Assembly: GCF_001949145.1 (NCBI RefSeq)
Contig: NW_019091363.1
Location: 2,578,902-2,638,901, forward strand
Length of the DNA: 60,000 bases
Reading direction: 5' to 3'
DNA from: Acanthaster planci
Taxonomy: Eukaryota; Echinodermata; Asteroidea; Valvatida; Acanthasteridae
Shown here: positions 46,796 to 60,000 of the stretch, in pieces
How positions within the stretch are numbered: position 1 is the first letter of the stretch
Layout: every line of letters starts with the position of its first letter
Notes under the pieces: generated by a model
Seen by the model: only the letters and a program-made list of their open reading frames with translations
What the model was told of the DNA's origin: nothing
Database searches by the model: none
Made by a program: the position numbers and the translations under genes

Positions 46796-49700
46796 ACATG
46801 TATCTTCATGTCTGTGCAGTACAGTACAGTTCAGGATTTTTCATATGGCAGACACTGCAGTAGTTTCATGTGCTGCTTGAGTATTACCACCCTTTAATTC
46901 TGTCATGAACCTTCTGTCAGTGAGCTGTGGTATGCAGTGTACCCAGTTTGTTTACTAACAAAAGTAAGACTACAGTACATGTACACTTTAGGGCCATTCT
47001 CTAGAAAATGAGCCTGAACCACCAAAATTTCAAGCAATCTCTGCATGAATGTTGTTATTTCATTCATGCAATAAAATGTTTGAAGTTATCATTTTTGCAT
47101 GAAAAAAGTGTTAAAATTGTTCTAAAAGTTGAACAGATCTCAATTTTTGTAAAAATGATTCATTTCTGGGAATCTTTTCCCTAAAAAGGTGTGTTTTAAA
47201 TTCCCATGTAATGTTCACATGCTGCATTAATTTCTAATAAGTGAGGATACATATATTTTCATTGGAAGTGTTTTAATTTTATCACAAAGTGAAACAAAAA
47301 TTATTTGGGGGGGGGCTCTAGCCCAATTTGTGATTTGTTGCAGAGCACACATCACACACATAACAAAAATGCATAAGAGTTTTAATGAAAAGGCTTGACT
47401 GTCAAATAAAGGGGTCATTCTTTACAGTGCATGTTATAATTAAGTTTCATATGGCCTACATGTATGATATTACTCAGATAAAAGGGGAATTTGCTTTTGG
47501 AGACTCTATAAATACAGAAAAATGTAATGGTCACACACGTTACATTTTTGTTACGTGTGTGACTGTTATGTGTGTTACCAGTGCAATATTCCAGTTGTTC
47601 ATGCACAGATCACACTTTCAATGCATGACCAAGTATAAGCTAAAACTTTTAACCAATCAGAACAGAAGAGGGATGACCTACCAGTAGAGAATGTTATACA
47701 ATACACACTACATACAACTTTGAAACATACATGTACGTGTACATGTATGTACCTGGTCCAGAACCCCCATCAACATGTTCAAGTACTGTGCAGATGCTGA
47801 CAACCCCCCTTGTAATGAACAAGTACATGCACCTTGTAGGTTTGGTGTACGGTAGGAGATTGGGTAATTATTGAGGATGATGGCTGTGCATATCCAGGAA
47901 AGGTAGAATCAATAGTCAATGACAATACGGTATTTAAGTTGATGCAATGGAAAAGTTGGGTGGATTCTTGAAATGGGCATCAGGGATCTTTTGTTCTATA
48001 GACCAGAGATAGTTTTGAGGAAAATCTCTCTGGACACCTGATGTTGCAGGAAACCGCAGGCAGTTTAAGTATGCAGATATTTAGGCCCAAGGGTCCCTTT
48101 TATTTCAGGAACAGTACATGTATGTGTAATTACTAGTTTGACACAATAAACTTAACTTGCATATATGTAGAAGCACCATAAATCTACCGGTACATGTACA
48201 GAGCATGATTACATGTTGCTCGACCCAGTTTAAAATTGTTGTGATCTTGTGGCATGAAATGCATGAAAGTCTTACCGTGGTGTTCTGAATTGCTGTCTAA
48301 ATAATTTTTTACTGAAAAGTTAATTTTGGGGAAATGTGAAAAAATATCATATCTTACATTTGCAAACAAATCTCAATACTTCATGAGGGTTTTTTTGGGG
48401 GGGAGGGGGCAGGACTTGGGTGTACACCTGTCACAGACCATGAGAGTTTGTTACATTTCACCTGTTTCATGGTGTGAGGTCATGTTATACTGGTACCTAT
48501 ATTTTTGACTTAAAAAATGCCTGCATATCATGTGTTTTAAGTGCTTGATTTTTGATTGATATTCTAATATTTGATGATGAAACCTTACATATAAGTTCCA
48601 AAAAAAACATGTACATGTATATTAGGGCTTCCGGTATGTGTAATCTCCTAACCTACATGTATAAATGTAGATAGCTTTGAAGTTCAGGCAATTCGCAGAG
48701 TTTTACAAAATAAAATTGTGTGTCAGATATTTGCAATCATCTGATGTCACACACGTGACGGTTATGTTACTTCCTGTAAAGTGGAACTTTTAGATAAATT
48801 TGGAAAGAGTGATTAACCACAATACAAGTTGTCTCCTGGAGCTGGCTACTATGCTGCCCAAATGCAAAAGTCTAGGTTTTCTCGGCCCATTTCGGAAAAT
48901 TGTGCCATCTGATTTGTGAAATAAAATTTCCGTTTAGTAGAGATTTTGAAAACAACTCAAAACCTGGTTTCATTTTTGCAATAACAAGCATCTGACTTTG
49001 CTTTGCATCCTTCAAATAAGTGAATGTGCATTACGTTTCATTAAAGCTAGGTTACAAATACATGACTGGGATTTTGGATTGCCGTATTCATGCCAATTGC
49101 AACAAACGTGCATTCTTATTTGCTGAAAATCTGTCTTTTACCCTTTGGAAGTGAGTATTCATTTTCATTTGCTGTAATTTAAAATCGCAAAAATATGCAA
49201 GTTGTTTATGTTACTCGTAAATGAGCATACATGTAGTGTGTTTCCAAACTGTAAAAAAATGAAGATTTCTGTGATTGAAAGGCAGCACGAGAAGGAAGGT
49301 TCCCTCAGCACCGGTGTTTATACCGGTAGGTTTCTTACAATAGTTGGTAGTTTCCAATGACAACATGAATGATTTATTTCAATCATGAATATTCAAACAT
49401 TTAATAATCAACTAACCACTTCTAAGAATGTGACTTCTGTTGGCACACAAACGAATTCGAATTCTTGACCAGGCATACGTTAAATAACACTTTGCACAAA
49501 ATTGCCTGCACATTTTCCAAAATAGATTGAGTTCAAATTAAGATTGATGCAGAATTGCAGAGGTGCAATGTCTCGATGTACTAAATCAGTGCCATATCAG
49601 GAAATTAAACGCTGACTCCATACGAGTCACCCTCCTTAAAATATTTTTGTTTGTTAAATAGAAACAGGGATTTGAATGTTCTATTTCGCTCAAAAACAAA

Positions 49701-50399
49701 TGCTGCTATTACTAATTCATTTATACATTTTCCGCAATTGGCCGGGAAAACCTATATTCAGAAACATACCTTGATAAAATGGATATCCGGTTTAATATGG
49801 GTGCAAAGTGTTGAAATGTTGAAAAATGTTGATATAATGATTTCAATTGTACTAGACTCTTTGAAAGGTCATACCCAGCTTAGTTTTTTAGGTGGGGTCA
49901 CATACATGTACATGTACATTTATGGGCATTGTACAAGTAAGGAGAAACCAAGAATGCAAATAAATGGTTGTTGTCTTTGCCTATGATAGGAATTGTAACA
50001 GCAACTTCATGCTGCATTTTTCTGACTTGAATACCCTGGATTGTCTGTCCTAAAAGTGTTATGAGTTGGTCATTTGGGCAAAATTGCATCACCTTATAAA
50101 TATTCAATTTACTCAGACCACAGAGTTCAACATCTCCATTTGCAAAGAACTTCCATGCCAAACAAGTGCACACGTACACGTACAAGTGGAAATTCTTAAT
50201 TTAATATGCAATTGTTGAATGAAAATATCCTCGTTAACACCATGAAAAATGCTAACTATCGCTGCAAAGTGTTCTGACGTCCTTTGCAAAGGCTCTTGGC
50301 TTATGAAAAACAGACAAATTGATGAATTTGACCGCTACACACCGTGCATGTGTACACTTCATTTGCAAGCGTGCCCCAATGAGTCAAAATAAATAATAG

Positions 50400-53300
50400 C
50401 CAGCTACTACATGTACACTGTAGCACTAAGTACGTGTAGACTTTGACCTGGTCTTGTGGTACTGTACTCGTCCAAGTACATGTACATGTGCAGCACGGTG
50501 GTCCAAGGTAAGGAGGCCTTTATCCTATTTTTGTACCAACTAGGCGGATGGGTTGGGCATAGTTCACTTGCAGGCATATGGTACATGTAGGTACATACAT
50601 GTACATGTAACGTACGGATACATGTCTATGCTACAGGTGTGCAAGCACTTTATTATACCTCATGTTGTTTGTCATACCGCATCTTGGAGGCACATGTACT
50701 GGTACATGTTGATTGTGTTCATGATGTACTCAAAGACTGCGTACCACGTGAATCGGGCCCAGTGTCTTTGAGCAACTAATCAGTCTTTTTGCTAGCGAAG
50801 TCTGCATCCACCACAGTTAACGTGAGTATGATCGAGCATGGCAGCGTGTTTGCCAATAAGATGCCGGAGCCCAGTGTCCATGTACACACCTACATGTACG
50901 TTCGCAGACTTGTACTGTGTACGCCCATCGTACTTTACCTTTATGTACATGTACATCAGCTGGTGCTAGCCAGTGCTAGCCTCCATGCCAAATCACTCAA
51001 TGACTGGCAAAAATTTGGCTGCATGCTATGCCTGTTTCAAAGTTTTGACAAAGAAAAAGAGGCTTGGGAAATGCTGAAGTACAGTGTCGTCTCACTTTCC
51101 TCATTTGATTAATACGTACATGTACAAAGACCTCCACATACTAGTACAGGTACATGTAACATGTACATGCATGGAGGATGTTCTTATTCCTGCGGGGTTC
51201 ATTTTTATGTGTACTCAATTGGCTAGCGTACACGTTGCTTATCCCTCTTACTACATGTAACACTACATGTTCATGTAAATCAGCTCAGCCATCCCAACCC
51301 GAAAACCAACTGATTCTCATATTTTTTTTTCTTTTTCAGACATAGCCCTGCATGTTTTGGTGTATTAATCTGTCCTTCATGTTTCACATTCCTGTCAGCA
51401 TGAGTGTGCACATGCGTATACATACGCAAAGCTGCCAGCCAGACTGAATGGAGACTTGACGTCACACGACGTATGTGACAACAGACCTCACTCGCGAGGC
51501 TTACATGTTTTGGGTTGCTGTGAGACATGACCAGTCTAGATCAGTCCGACGGGCACAAGTTTTTTTTCTTTTGTGGCCAGGTTACATTTTTTTTTCAAAG
51601 GAGACCATGTCAGAGGCAAGATTTTGCAATTTAAATGAAAAGGGATTCAATTTCAAATCAAGGTAAACCATTTGTCTGTCTCAAGTCAGTTGATGAGCTT
51701 CAGTGTAGAAACTGGACACAGTCTGGCATGGATGGAGAACCATTAAAGCAAAAACCCTAATGCTTTTTACCTTGAACAGTCTCACAGTGAAAAATCTGGG
51801 AAATGAACAGTTATACATAGTAGAAGATGTAATGTCTGTATAATGGCATCTTTCATGTCTTTAGGTCATTAATGTACTTTATCTTGAAATCAAGAACTTT
51901 GAAAAGAGTACAGGAAGAAACCTCATGGAAACCATTCTCTTCATCTCTGTGCTACTCTCACATGAAATTTAAGCTATTTATTTGTTATCATGGAATAATA
52001 CATGTGCATGTACATTCCGGTACGTACATGTACAAGTTAATTCCCTTTTTTTTTCAGTAACCCTTGGCCTGATTCAAACAGGTCTTCAGTCATGTCAGTT
52101 TCTCTTTTGAATTTCGTTTCCTGTTGAACATACATGTACATGTATATACATGTTCATTGTACATGCAGTGTACCAGTACAATGTACACCTCCACAATGGA
52201 TTAATGCTGTGTACATGTACATGTAGGCATCTTGTTTGCAGGTTTTTCAAATGCAAATGCTCTCCCTGGGAGCCTTTCAGTTCCTAGTCAGCTAGTGTCC
52301 ATAAGAAGTATGAATGTACACGTTTTACACACAATCTGAGTTGGTAGAATTGTTTGTTCAACTCAATCCACTTGTTTCAATTTCAATCAGCTTTTTAGAT
52401 TCAGTGAATGAATTTGATGCGAAGTATTTATAATAATGACTTAATTTTACATCACTTAAATTGCCTACCGGTACTTCAGAGTTTGACATGGTAGAAAATC
52501 AGTGCACATCAACATTTTATCCCTAGCATTTTGTACATGTACCTACATTGACCATGTAATATACAAACATGTGCCGGTACATGAGGTTGATGGCATGTTT
52601 TTTACTCATTATTTATTCGATGCGTACATGTAAACCCTGTTAAATTCCTGCGCACTCTTATTTTGAAACCCGGTACGCACTTTATCAATGGTAGATGAAC
52701 CAATCTCTGAAGGAAATGTCTTCTCTGCAGATACATGTAACAGTAGGTGCTATACTGCATGCGTTACACCTGGGCTTAGACAATGTTGAAGGTGGTTTGT
52801 GAATTTAATCCATGACTTGATTGAAATTGCTTAATTAAATTGGGTTAACTTTGTAGTAAAAAGAGTTAAAAGACAATCAATACACATGCAGCTATTTTGC
52901 TTGCTTTTGAATAGATAATTGAGCCAACTTGTCTCCAATTTTTATAAAAAATCAAATAAATCCAATTGAAATTTTTAAAATCTGATTTAAATATCAAAAA
53001 TATGATTTTTTTTTTTTTAAATTGAGGAAAAAAAAATTGCCAACCGTGCAGAGGGGTCAAGGGGGCACTTTCAACTGGCTGACCGGCATGCATGCAACAA
53101 TCGTACAGGAAATGGTTGTGCGTGCTCCATCTAGCAGGTGCCCAAAATACCGGTACTCATCATCTCTTTCTGGCAAGCAAAATGAACAGATTAGAAATTG
53201 AAAGAGGGAGAAGATGGGGGTGAAAAGTGAAAACCTTTCCAGTGGCAGCAGCATCATCACCTTATAACAATGCATTTTATTGAGGTGTGTGCATGTAGGC

Positions 53301-54900
53301 ATTGGCTGGGATTGTTTGTCATCCGTCCTCCCGGGAATATTGAAAAGAGTACATGTATATCCCTGCTAGTAGTCTTTGCACATAGTTGCCTCAGGAAAAG
53401 ACCTCTAGAATGAGTTCCAGGATAAAGAATTGCTTTTAACAAAGGAAAAAACACCTGTAAAGTTCCATAAGTGCATGTACATGTATTGGTACTGTGCATA
53501 CATAGGCTATTTACATGTATAGGCTACATGTACATGTACATGAACACCCACATGTGCACAGGTACAATGTACACATACATGTACGTGTACGTGTTCCGTA
53601 AAACTGGTACATGTACATGTATATTCATCAATACACCGATTTTGTGGGGACCAAAAATATTGTGAAATGTCTCCCAAGTTACATGTTGGTCCTGATTGCC
53701 TGATCCTCATTTGAGACAACTTTCCCACAAAACACACTGAGGGCCTACCGTACCCATGCACACTTGCAGCACTTTTCAGTCGGCCCCCCATTGTATTCAT
53801 GTGTACAAAGACCCCAGAGATTGATTTTTGTAATGTTGTCTGGAAAAAGCGCCCACTGATGTGAGACCATCAGTCAGATATACATGTACAATGCAGATGC
53901 TTGGCCTTCGGCTTCATGCAGCCAAAGTCATTTTGTTTGATAACAAAACAATTGGCATGTGCACTATACAAGCATGAACAAATGTACATGTACAGTGGTA
54001 CAGTGTACTTGTGCCATCATTGCTGTATTTCCCTGCTCATGTGCATACTAAGGGCTGCTTATGTGCATTTCAGTAAACCTGCATAGTAAGAGCCTATTAT
54101 TTGTATTAATCTGTGGAGTCCATGATAGGCTCTTTATGCTGGTATTGTAATTGCATGCTGCGCAAAGTCATGTCGACTGTTACATGTACAGGCAGTTTAT
54201 ACAGGTACCAATCGCTCCGTCCCTGATTTACATATAACTCTCTTTCAGATGCAAGCTGTAAGCGTGTTTGCACAAAGGTAAATGTATTTTGGGGGGGGGT
54301 GACATTGCAAGATTGAGGGAAGAAATGTGGAAAGTACGGTGATTTAAAGGTGTCATTTTACTAATGCCCAGGTTTTGTCATTTTGACGTGCAGCGCGCAT
54401 TCCAATTCCGTGGTTTACCCTGTCAGTGTTGAAGCACATTTATCGCTGTGATGTGTACAAACCCTGTGGTATTAAACATACATTTATATGTACATGTACT
54501 CAAATCTCTTTGGCAAAGTGGTGAAAATAACTGTCGAAGCTGGAAGTCTTGAGCAATATAAACGTCATGTACCGGTACATGCACTGCATGTGTACATGTA
54601 CAAATACACAAGTAAGTTCACCCATGTGCACATCTAGTCTGGATGAATGTACAAGTACATGTACATGTACCTAGTATGGTTCTTTGATACTGGTTGTTTA
54701 TGGAGTTAGGAAATTTGTACGTGACTTTCTGAAGTGTCACTGGAGTACGTCTGGTCCAATGCAGTTTTACAATCCGCAGAGTAATACAGTGGTATTTATA
54801 ACGCATAGCTACATATACAATGTCCATGTACAGTATTGGAGTAGCTAATCTACAATACAGGGGAACAGTTTACATGTACTGGTACATGTAACAATTTGGT
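50400..54900. repeat. Dense TACATG/CATGTA-rich tract
   Basis: Short runs of the self-complementary hexamer (TACATG)n and its variant GTACGT recur every few hundred bases or less, for example near 50593-50612, 52131-52152, 53523-53545 and 54650-54670. They form no single long array, but together they dominate the local composition and fill many frames with Met-Tyr-Met or Cys-Thr-Cys peptides. Confidence 0.75.
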
Positions 54901-55074
54901 CTTGTACATGGACATGTAGTCAGTAGCACGGTCTGTGGTGTCATTATCATATGCCAGTACAGGTCGGAAATTGAAGGAGCTCATTCTAAATTGATTGAAA
55001 TGAGTCGAGATCTGCTTTTGCTCACATTTCATTTCCATTCCTGAATCCTGATAGACTCTTTTGAAAATCAGTCA

Positions 55075-58000
55075 ATGTGGATTGAAAACTCAACGGAACC
55101 TGACCCCACCACCAGCTTCCAACCAACCACTTGGGACAACGCTACCAACTGCAGAGATATCACCATGACACCTCCGACTGACCCTAACTCCACCCGGGAT
55201 TTCTACATCGGCTTGGCCCTGGCTGTCAGCTCCAGCGTCTTCATCGGATCCAGCTTCATCATTAAGAAGAAGGCACTCATTAAAATATCCACCTACGCAA
55301 CCAGAGCAGGTAAAAGATTCCACTGTATGTCCCATTCCCCACCTCCTCCCCCCCCCAGTATTTTACTGCCAGCATTTGAAAATCGATGTTGACATACATG
55401 TCTTGAAATTAAAGAGAAGCTTATCCAAGTTGTTGAGGTTTGTACTTACGTGGCATGCCAACCTCTGGGAGGTATTTTTAGCAGATGTCTTGGAATGTTC
55501 CGACACCAAGGTTTTGAAAATCAGTCGGACCTCTCTTGCAAAAAGCAAAGAGTGGCAAAACAACAGTTTTCATCATCTTTAAAAAATGAAAAGTGTTTGG
55601 GCATCCCCTCAAACCCTTTTGGCTTGGAGAAGGTGAACAAATTACAGTCGACTCACGTTATGATGTTATGAAACATAAGAAATTAAGAAATTGATTTGTT
55701 CCTTATAACAATATTTTGTTATAACAATATTCTTTATAACAGGAGTCCACTGTACATGCAGTTGCGAGGCCTGTTAGGTTGAGAAGCCCAGAAGAAACAC
55801 AGTGAACAGTCTGCACTGTGCACATTAACCACTTTCCGCAGGGGTTTGTGGTACCGGACACGTATTCTTTATTCGTGTGGCCGGGGTCTCCAAAATCAGA
55901 CAAAGGGAACTAGGCCTTGTAACAAAAGACTGTACTCGGAACAAAAGACTGAGCTGCTGGGCATTACCAACATTTTTTCACTCTCCATAGTGGAGATAAT
56001 CCAGCCTTGTTTTGAAACAGTATACCATGGTTTGGGGGATTTAGCGCGAGCGGATTACCACCGGGGACAAAAGCGCTCCACCACTGTAGCGGTGAGCCAC
56101 ACAGTACCACTGCACACTAATCTGGCCCCTATTGAAAAGAGGTTAGCAGCGCACTGTACCAGTTTCGTGAACAAAACAAAATTACGTAACACCGCACAAT
56201 CTGGGCTCTTTTTACAATGCGGCAGGCCTGGCTGAAATACTCCTGCATCAATAGATGTTGTCTGTCAGATTAGAGTAAAAACCAGACAGTCCGTCGTGTG
56301 GGTGTAAGTGTCCAGTAAATGAAGATAAGAACTTTTAAAGAATTTTGAAAACAGAAAATAATGATAATTATCCCACCCCAGCATCATCAACATCGATAAC
56401 TGCCACCGATGCGAAGTGGTTCAGTACATACACAGCTGGGTATCATTGGCCTAATTTTCATTTTCTTTTTTTGTTGCCTAGGTGATGGTGGCCTAGCTTA
56501 CCTCAAAGAGTGGCTCTGGTGGGCTGGATTTTTCTTACGTGAGTGGTTGTTGGTAATCTGTAAATCTGAACTCCGAACTTGTCTCATAACATCAAATTGA
56601 AGCTCCTGAGTGACACTGTATTGTTGGAAATAGTATGGATTAACATCAGGGTGACCTATAGATAAAACTGAGCAACCGTTTTTTGTTAATGTGCTTTTTT
56701 GTTTTGAGGAAATTTCCCCATCAATACCGTGGATAGCTTCAGTAATTACATTTCCTTGTACCCATTACTTTTTATTGACTTCCAATTTTAGTGAGCATTG
56801 GAGAGCTTTGCAACTTTGTGGCCTATGCATTCGCCCCAGCAACACTGGTCACTCCCCTTGGAGCTCTGAGCGTGCTCGTTGCGTAAGCATTGTTGAAGTT
56901 TTACACCCTACTGGTTAAACCATTTCTGTGTTTTCCTACCAGGGTGGTTGTCCAGTCCATCAGAAGTCCCTGCAAATCAATTGCAAGTTTAAGTCCTACA
57001 GTCTTAAGCCAAACCTCCCCCCAGCAATTTAAACAAACAGTGACAAAAGCATTCCTTGGTCTTTGTTCACCAGGTTATTTGTGACTAGTCTCGTGCAGGG
57101 TTTTGTGATGCAACTTCCAAGGGACTTCACTCTATCAGTGGTCTCTGTACCTACATGTAGTTTTCAATTTGGCGCGAGGACTTGAATGAGACATTGATAT
57201 ACAAAAGTATGCACATGTACTCATCCTACAGCATGATACGTTGAAAGGAACTAGCTCTTATTTTTCCCCGCCTTTGACCCATTAGTGCCATGATGTCCTC
57301 GTACCTTCTCAAAGAGGCACTGAATGTCTTGGGTAAGGTAGGCTGTTTGCTGTGCATCATGGGATCCACCGTCATGGTCATCCATGCTCCCCAAGAGGAT
57401 GCGGCAAACAATCTGACGGAGCTAGGAGAGAGACTCAAAGACCCAGGTATGGTATTTTCTCATCAGCAATATCTTGAACTTTCAAGTGCATAGCGGAATG
57501 CTTGTGCCCACTACTATACATACAGTAGAATAATGGACCCAACCTCAGAAGTATTTCAGCTTAGACGTGCTTACTCTTTCACGTGCATGAGGATTTCTGC
57601 TGTTGGTTTACTCACGGGAGCAAACTCAACCTTTGAATTTCCTTGTGATTTTTATGTGAATAGCAGCATCTTATTAAACATTGTGATCCCCCAGTTCATG
57701 GACATGTTATTTTTCCTTCTTTACCTCCCATGTATGCTATTTGCAGATGAAATGCCCCAAATTTTTTGCAGTTTAATGTCTCTTGTGTCTGAAATGCCAG
57801 TTGCATGTTTGAATATAAGTTGTGCCTTCTTGGCCATCCGTACCTGACTGGTATATCCAGTGTTATTTGCTTACCTTCAATTCCTGCCCCGTGACATCTG
57901 TAGTTCATAGGCGTGTAGTCCAAGTGGGTGTTGCCGGGAATCAACTAATATGTATAGTCCAAGGGTCAAAGGTCGCACAAATCATAAACACAACTTTCCA

Positions 58001-58711
58001 AGATTATTCTTTATTTCACAATTAATGTATTTAATGTTATGTTTATTTCATCTTTGCAATATCATTTTTTTTCCTACAGCATTCATCACCTACATTTGTT
58101 TAGTGTTTGTGGTTGCTGGTATAATGATCTTCTACTATGCTCCACGTTATGGCCAGAAGAACATTCTCATCTACATTACCATTTGCTCTGTCATCGGTTC
58201 CCTGTCAGTCATGGCAGCCAAGGGCCTGGGCATAGCCTTTAAGGAGTTCTTCATCAGTGCGGAAAAGGCATTGACAAACCCGCTGACTTGGCTGTTCATC
58301 TTTTGTTTAGTAACGTTTATCTCCATCCAGATGAATTACTTAAACCGTGCTCTGGACGTGTTCAACACGTCTGTGGTGACACCCATCTATTACGTGTTCT
58401 TCACGACGAGTGTCATAGTCGCCTCAGCCATCCTCTTTCAGGAATGGATGACCATGGATGCGGGGGCGGTACTCGGCACCTTAGCTGGTTTCACTACCAT
58501 TGTGTGTGGAATATTCCTGCTACACGCCTTCAAGGACGTCACCATAAGCTTCAAGGACTTATCCTCCATCACCCAGAAGAGAAATGGGCGAAACAGCTTG
58601 AACGAGTCTTCACCGAACCACGTGCAAGACGAAACAACATTTAACAGTCACGCGGAGACAGAAGCATTGCTCACAGCTGCTGAAGAAGGAAGAGTACACG
58701 ACATGGAATGA
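55075..58711 (+). CDS. NIPA2-like: NIPA-type magnesium transporter (closest to NIPA2), 5 coding exons
   Basis: NIPA proteins are multi-pass magnesium transporters of the plasma membrane and endosomes (family knowledge). The exons are 55075-55309, 56482-56538, 56792-56882, 57286-57446 and 58080-58711, totalling 1176 nt or 391 aa; human NIPA2 is 360 aa. Phases agree at every GT-AG junction. After a Thr/Asn-rich, probably extracellular N-terminus of about 42 aa come [107 protein letters not shown] and [11 protein letters not shown]. These spread over about nine membrane segments. The last 65 residues form a polar cytoplasmic tail. An AG lies 3 bases before the ATG, so a 5' non-coding exon upstream is likely. 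NIPA1 or NIPAL membership is not excluded. Confidence 0.93.
55645..55752. mobile_element. pogo/Tc1-like MITE, 108 bp, in NIPA intron 1
   Basis: CAGTCGACTCACGTTATGA at the left mirrors the right end TATAACAGGAGTCCACTG, and a TA dinucleotide flanks each side (55643-55644 and 55753-55754). The middle is AT-rich with repeated TTATAACAATATT. The CAGT ends and TA target fit a pogo- or Tc1/mariner-type non-autonomous element. Confidence 0.7.
55825..56423 (-). mobile_element. piggyBac-like MITE, copy C (NIPA intron 1)
   Basis: Third copy of the family at 5406 and 13220, here in the opposite orientation. It opens TTAACCACTTTCCGCAGGGG and ends GATGCGAAGTGGTTCA (the right flank has decayed from TTAA). 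Internal matches include CTTGTAACAAAAGAC and GGCCCCTATTGAAAAGAGG. It sits about 70 bp from the pogo-like element. Confidence 0.8.
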
Positions 58712-60000
58712 GATCGATCCTTCTCAAGCCATTCTTACTCCGGACGATGTCCAGGAAATTTTCTTGGTAATGTGTAGCATTACAGTACTTCACGTTCTTT
58801 GCTAGTTTCTACATCTAATTTATCCAGATGAGCAGTTACGGTATTTAGCTAGCCTAATTTTTTGGCCCTGAGAACTCAAGTTGACTCAGTTGGGTCTCAC
58901 ATTTTCATTTATTGCTCTGAATAGCCAAAGCCACATGTACAGGTATATCCTTAAATGAACAACAAGGCTCCTGTGGAAATTAGGTTGGCACCTTGTACTT
59001 ACTAATGCAATATGCTGGGTGATATTTTGATAGGGTTGATAGTGAATAGAAATATTTGAAATTAAAATTCTGACAGTGTAAATTTCATGCACCTGAGTAA
59101 TATCAGTTATACTGAATACACTCGGAGGTTAAGACTTGAGCTCATGACCTCACGGTTTACTGTTCTGCTGTTTTCCAATTCTACCAATGTGCCCTCATTA
59201 TTTTCTCTCTTGTTTTATCAAAATGGGATCTGATCATACAAACGAAGTCAGACATCACTAAAGCTGGTACAATTAGCACTAACAGTTAATAGCCCTGAGG
59301 GTTAGTAAAGGCATTGAGAGAGTATCTCTCATTGGTAGAATGAGCCCGGCAATTCCCCCACTTCTAGACTAGTCTCTGAAATCTAAGTGCCCGCTGGTAT
59401 CCTCCGTAGTCACCACAGGGTCCATGCCATTGGTGCAGGTCCCAAGCATGCTCCAGCTATTTTCAGATCTTTATCCATGCAGAGCAGGAACAAGAGCAGG
59501 CGTGTTTCCACAAAGCAATGGAGGTCTTTAAGCTGGAACTTACAGCATGTGCGCAGGTTTATGCGCTTTTGATGTGGGACACGCTCAGCTTATGTACCCA
59601 ACTTCTGGCAGGTGTGAGGGGTGCATGCATGAGCCCCATTGAAAAACTTCCCATCAGATTGTGTCATTTTTGCCAGCGATGGTGCACTGCACTTGAACTT
59701 AGGGTGAATGAAGACATTCCACGCTTTGGGGCTTGTGCTGTTGATGATGGTGCGGCAGAAAAATGAAGATTCTTTGAGGTGGAGGGACTCAGCTCAAGGC
59801 AGCAAAACGTTTCAGCAGAAAGTACAGGGAGAAGGCCCAAGTATGCATGAAAGTGCGCACCTAGACTACAAGCAGTGTTGTATTTCAGACCTCTCAAGAC
59901 CATCGCAAGGCGCCAGTCTTAATTCTTGTGATGGTCTTGACTACAACACTGACAAGTGCATTGAGTTTGTGATATGTAAATATTGGCTGGCTTTTGTTGA
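58712..60000 (+). other. NIPA 3' flank
   Basis: This follows the NIPA stop and should hold its 3'UTR. An ATTAAA at about 59061-59066 is a possible but weak polyadenylation signal. The remaining sequence has no recognised gene; an 82-codon plus-strand frame at 59518-59766 has no family resemblance. Confidence 0.5.

Larger units (their letters stand above)
45593..55074. other. Gene-free interval rich in TACATG simple sequence
   Basis: This is upstream of the NIPA coding start. It carries MITE copy 2 (46543-46795) and many runs of the palindromic words ACATGT and GTACATGTAC. I find no supported coding exon. One or more NIPA 5' non-coding exons probably lie here or further upstream. Confidence 0.5.

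Noticed and set aside
59518-59766. 82-codon plus-strand frame in the NIPA 3' flank
   Set aside because: No family resemblance and no splice context; most likely 3'UTR or intergenic sequence.

Overview
The window reads as animal nuclear DNA. Genes are split by many GT-AG introns, intergenic DNA is AT-rich and full of short inverted-repeat elements, and there are two assembly gaps (N at 5663-5876 and 20314-20401). The four genes recognised are animal-type: FRG1, TAF7, a cholinesterase/neuroligin-type carboxylesterase and a NIPA magnesium transporter. The very dense TACATGTA words and frequent TAGGCCTA words suggest a marine invertebrate, perhaps an echinoderm, hemichordate or amphioxus. The species is an inference and cannot be settled from this sequence alone.

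Layout: 1-1008 is the upstream region of FRG1. FRG1 runs on the plus strand from 1009 to 8794 (8 coding exons, 261 aa). It converges on TAF7, on the minus strand from 18645 down to about 10476 (12 coding exons, about 405 aa). A CpG-rich block with a consensus splice donor at 21559-21730 is a likely TAF7 5' non-coding exon and promoter. From 21.7 to 24.4 kb there is upstream DNA carrying two clusters of a GC-rich palindromic motif. A TATA box and initiator at 24400-24430 then lead into a three-exon gene (24516-31954). That gene encodes a 1195-aa secreted or type I membrane protein with two tandem carboxylesterase-like domains, one transmembrane helix and a short tail. The interval 31955-55074 has no gene I can support and is dominated by MITE-like elements, a tRNA-derived SINE and TACATG-rich simple DNA. 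A NIPA-type magnesium transporter (55075-58711, 5 coding exons, 391 aa) and its 3' flank complete the window.

FRG1 and TAF7 are housekeeping nuclear proteins (RNA processing and TFIID). The esterase-like protein and the NIPA protein are membrane proteins. Nothing suggests the four act as one system.

The most unusual item is the tandem esterase-like protein. Domain 1 keeps the catalytic Ser and Glu but has Gln at the His position. Domain 2 has lost Ser, His and the oxyanion-hole motif. Both domain ends are cut by introns at the same site and phase, which points to an exon-unit duplication. Second in interest is the multi-exon TAF7, since the mammalian gene is intronless. Third is the set of MITE families with several copies in this one window, including three copies of a TTAA-flanked, piggyBac-like element, each inside an intron of a different gene.
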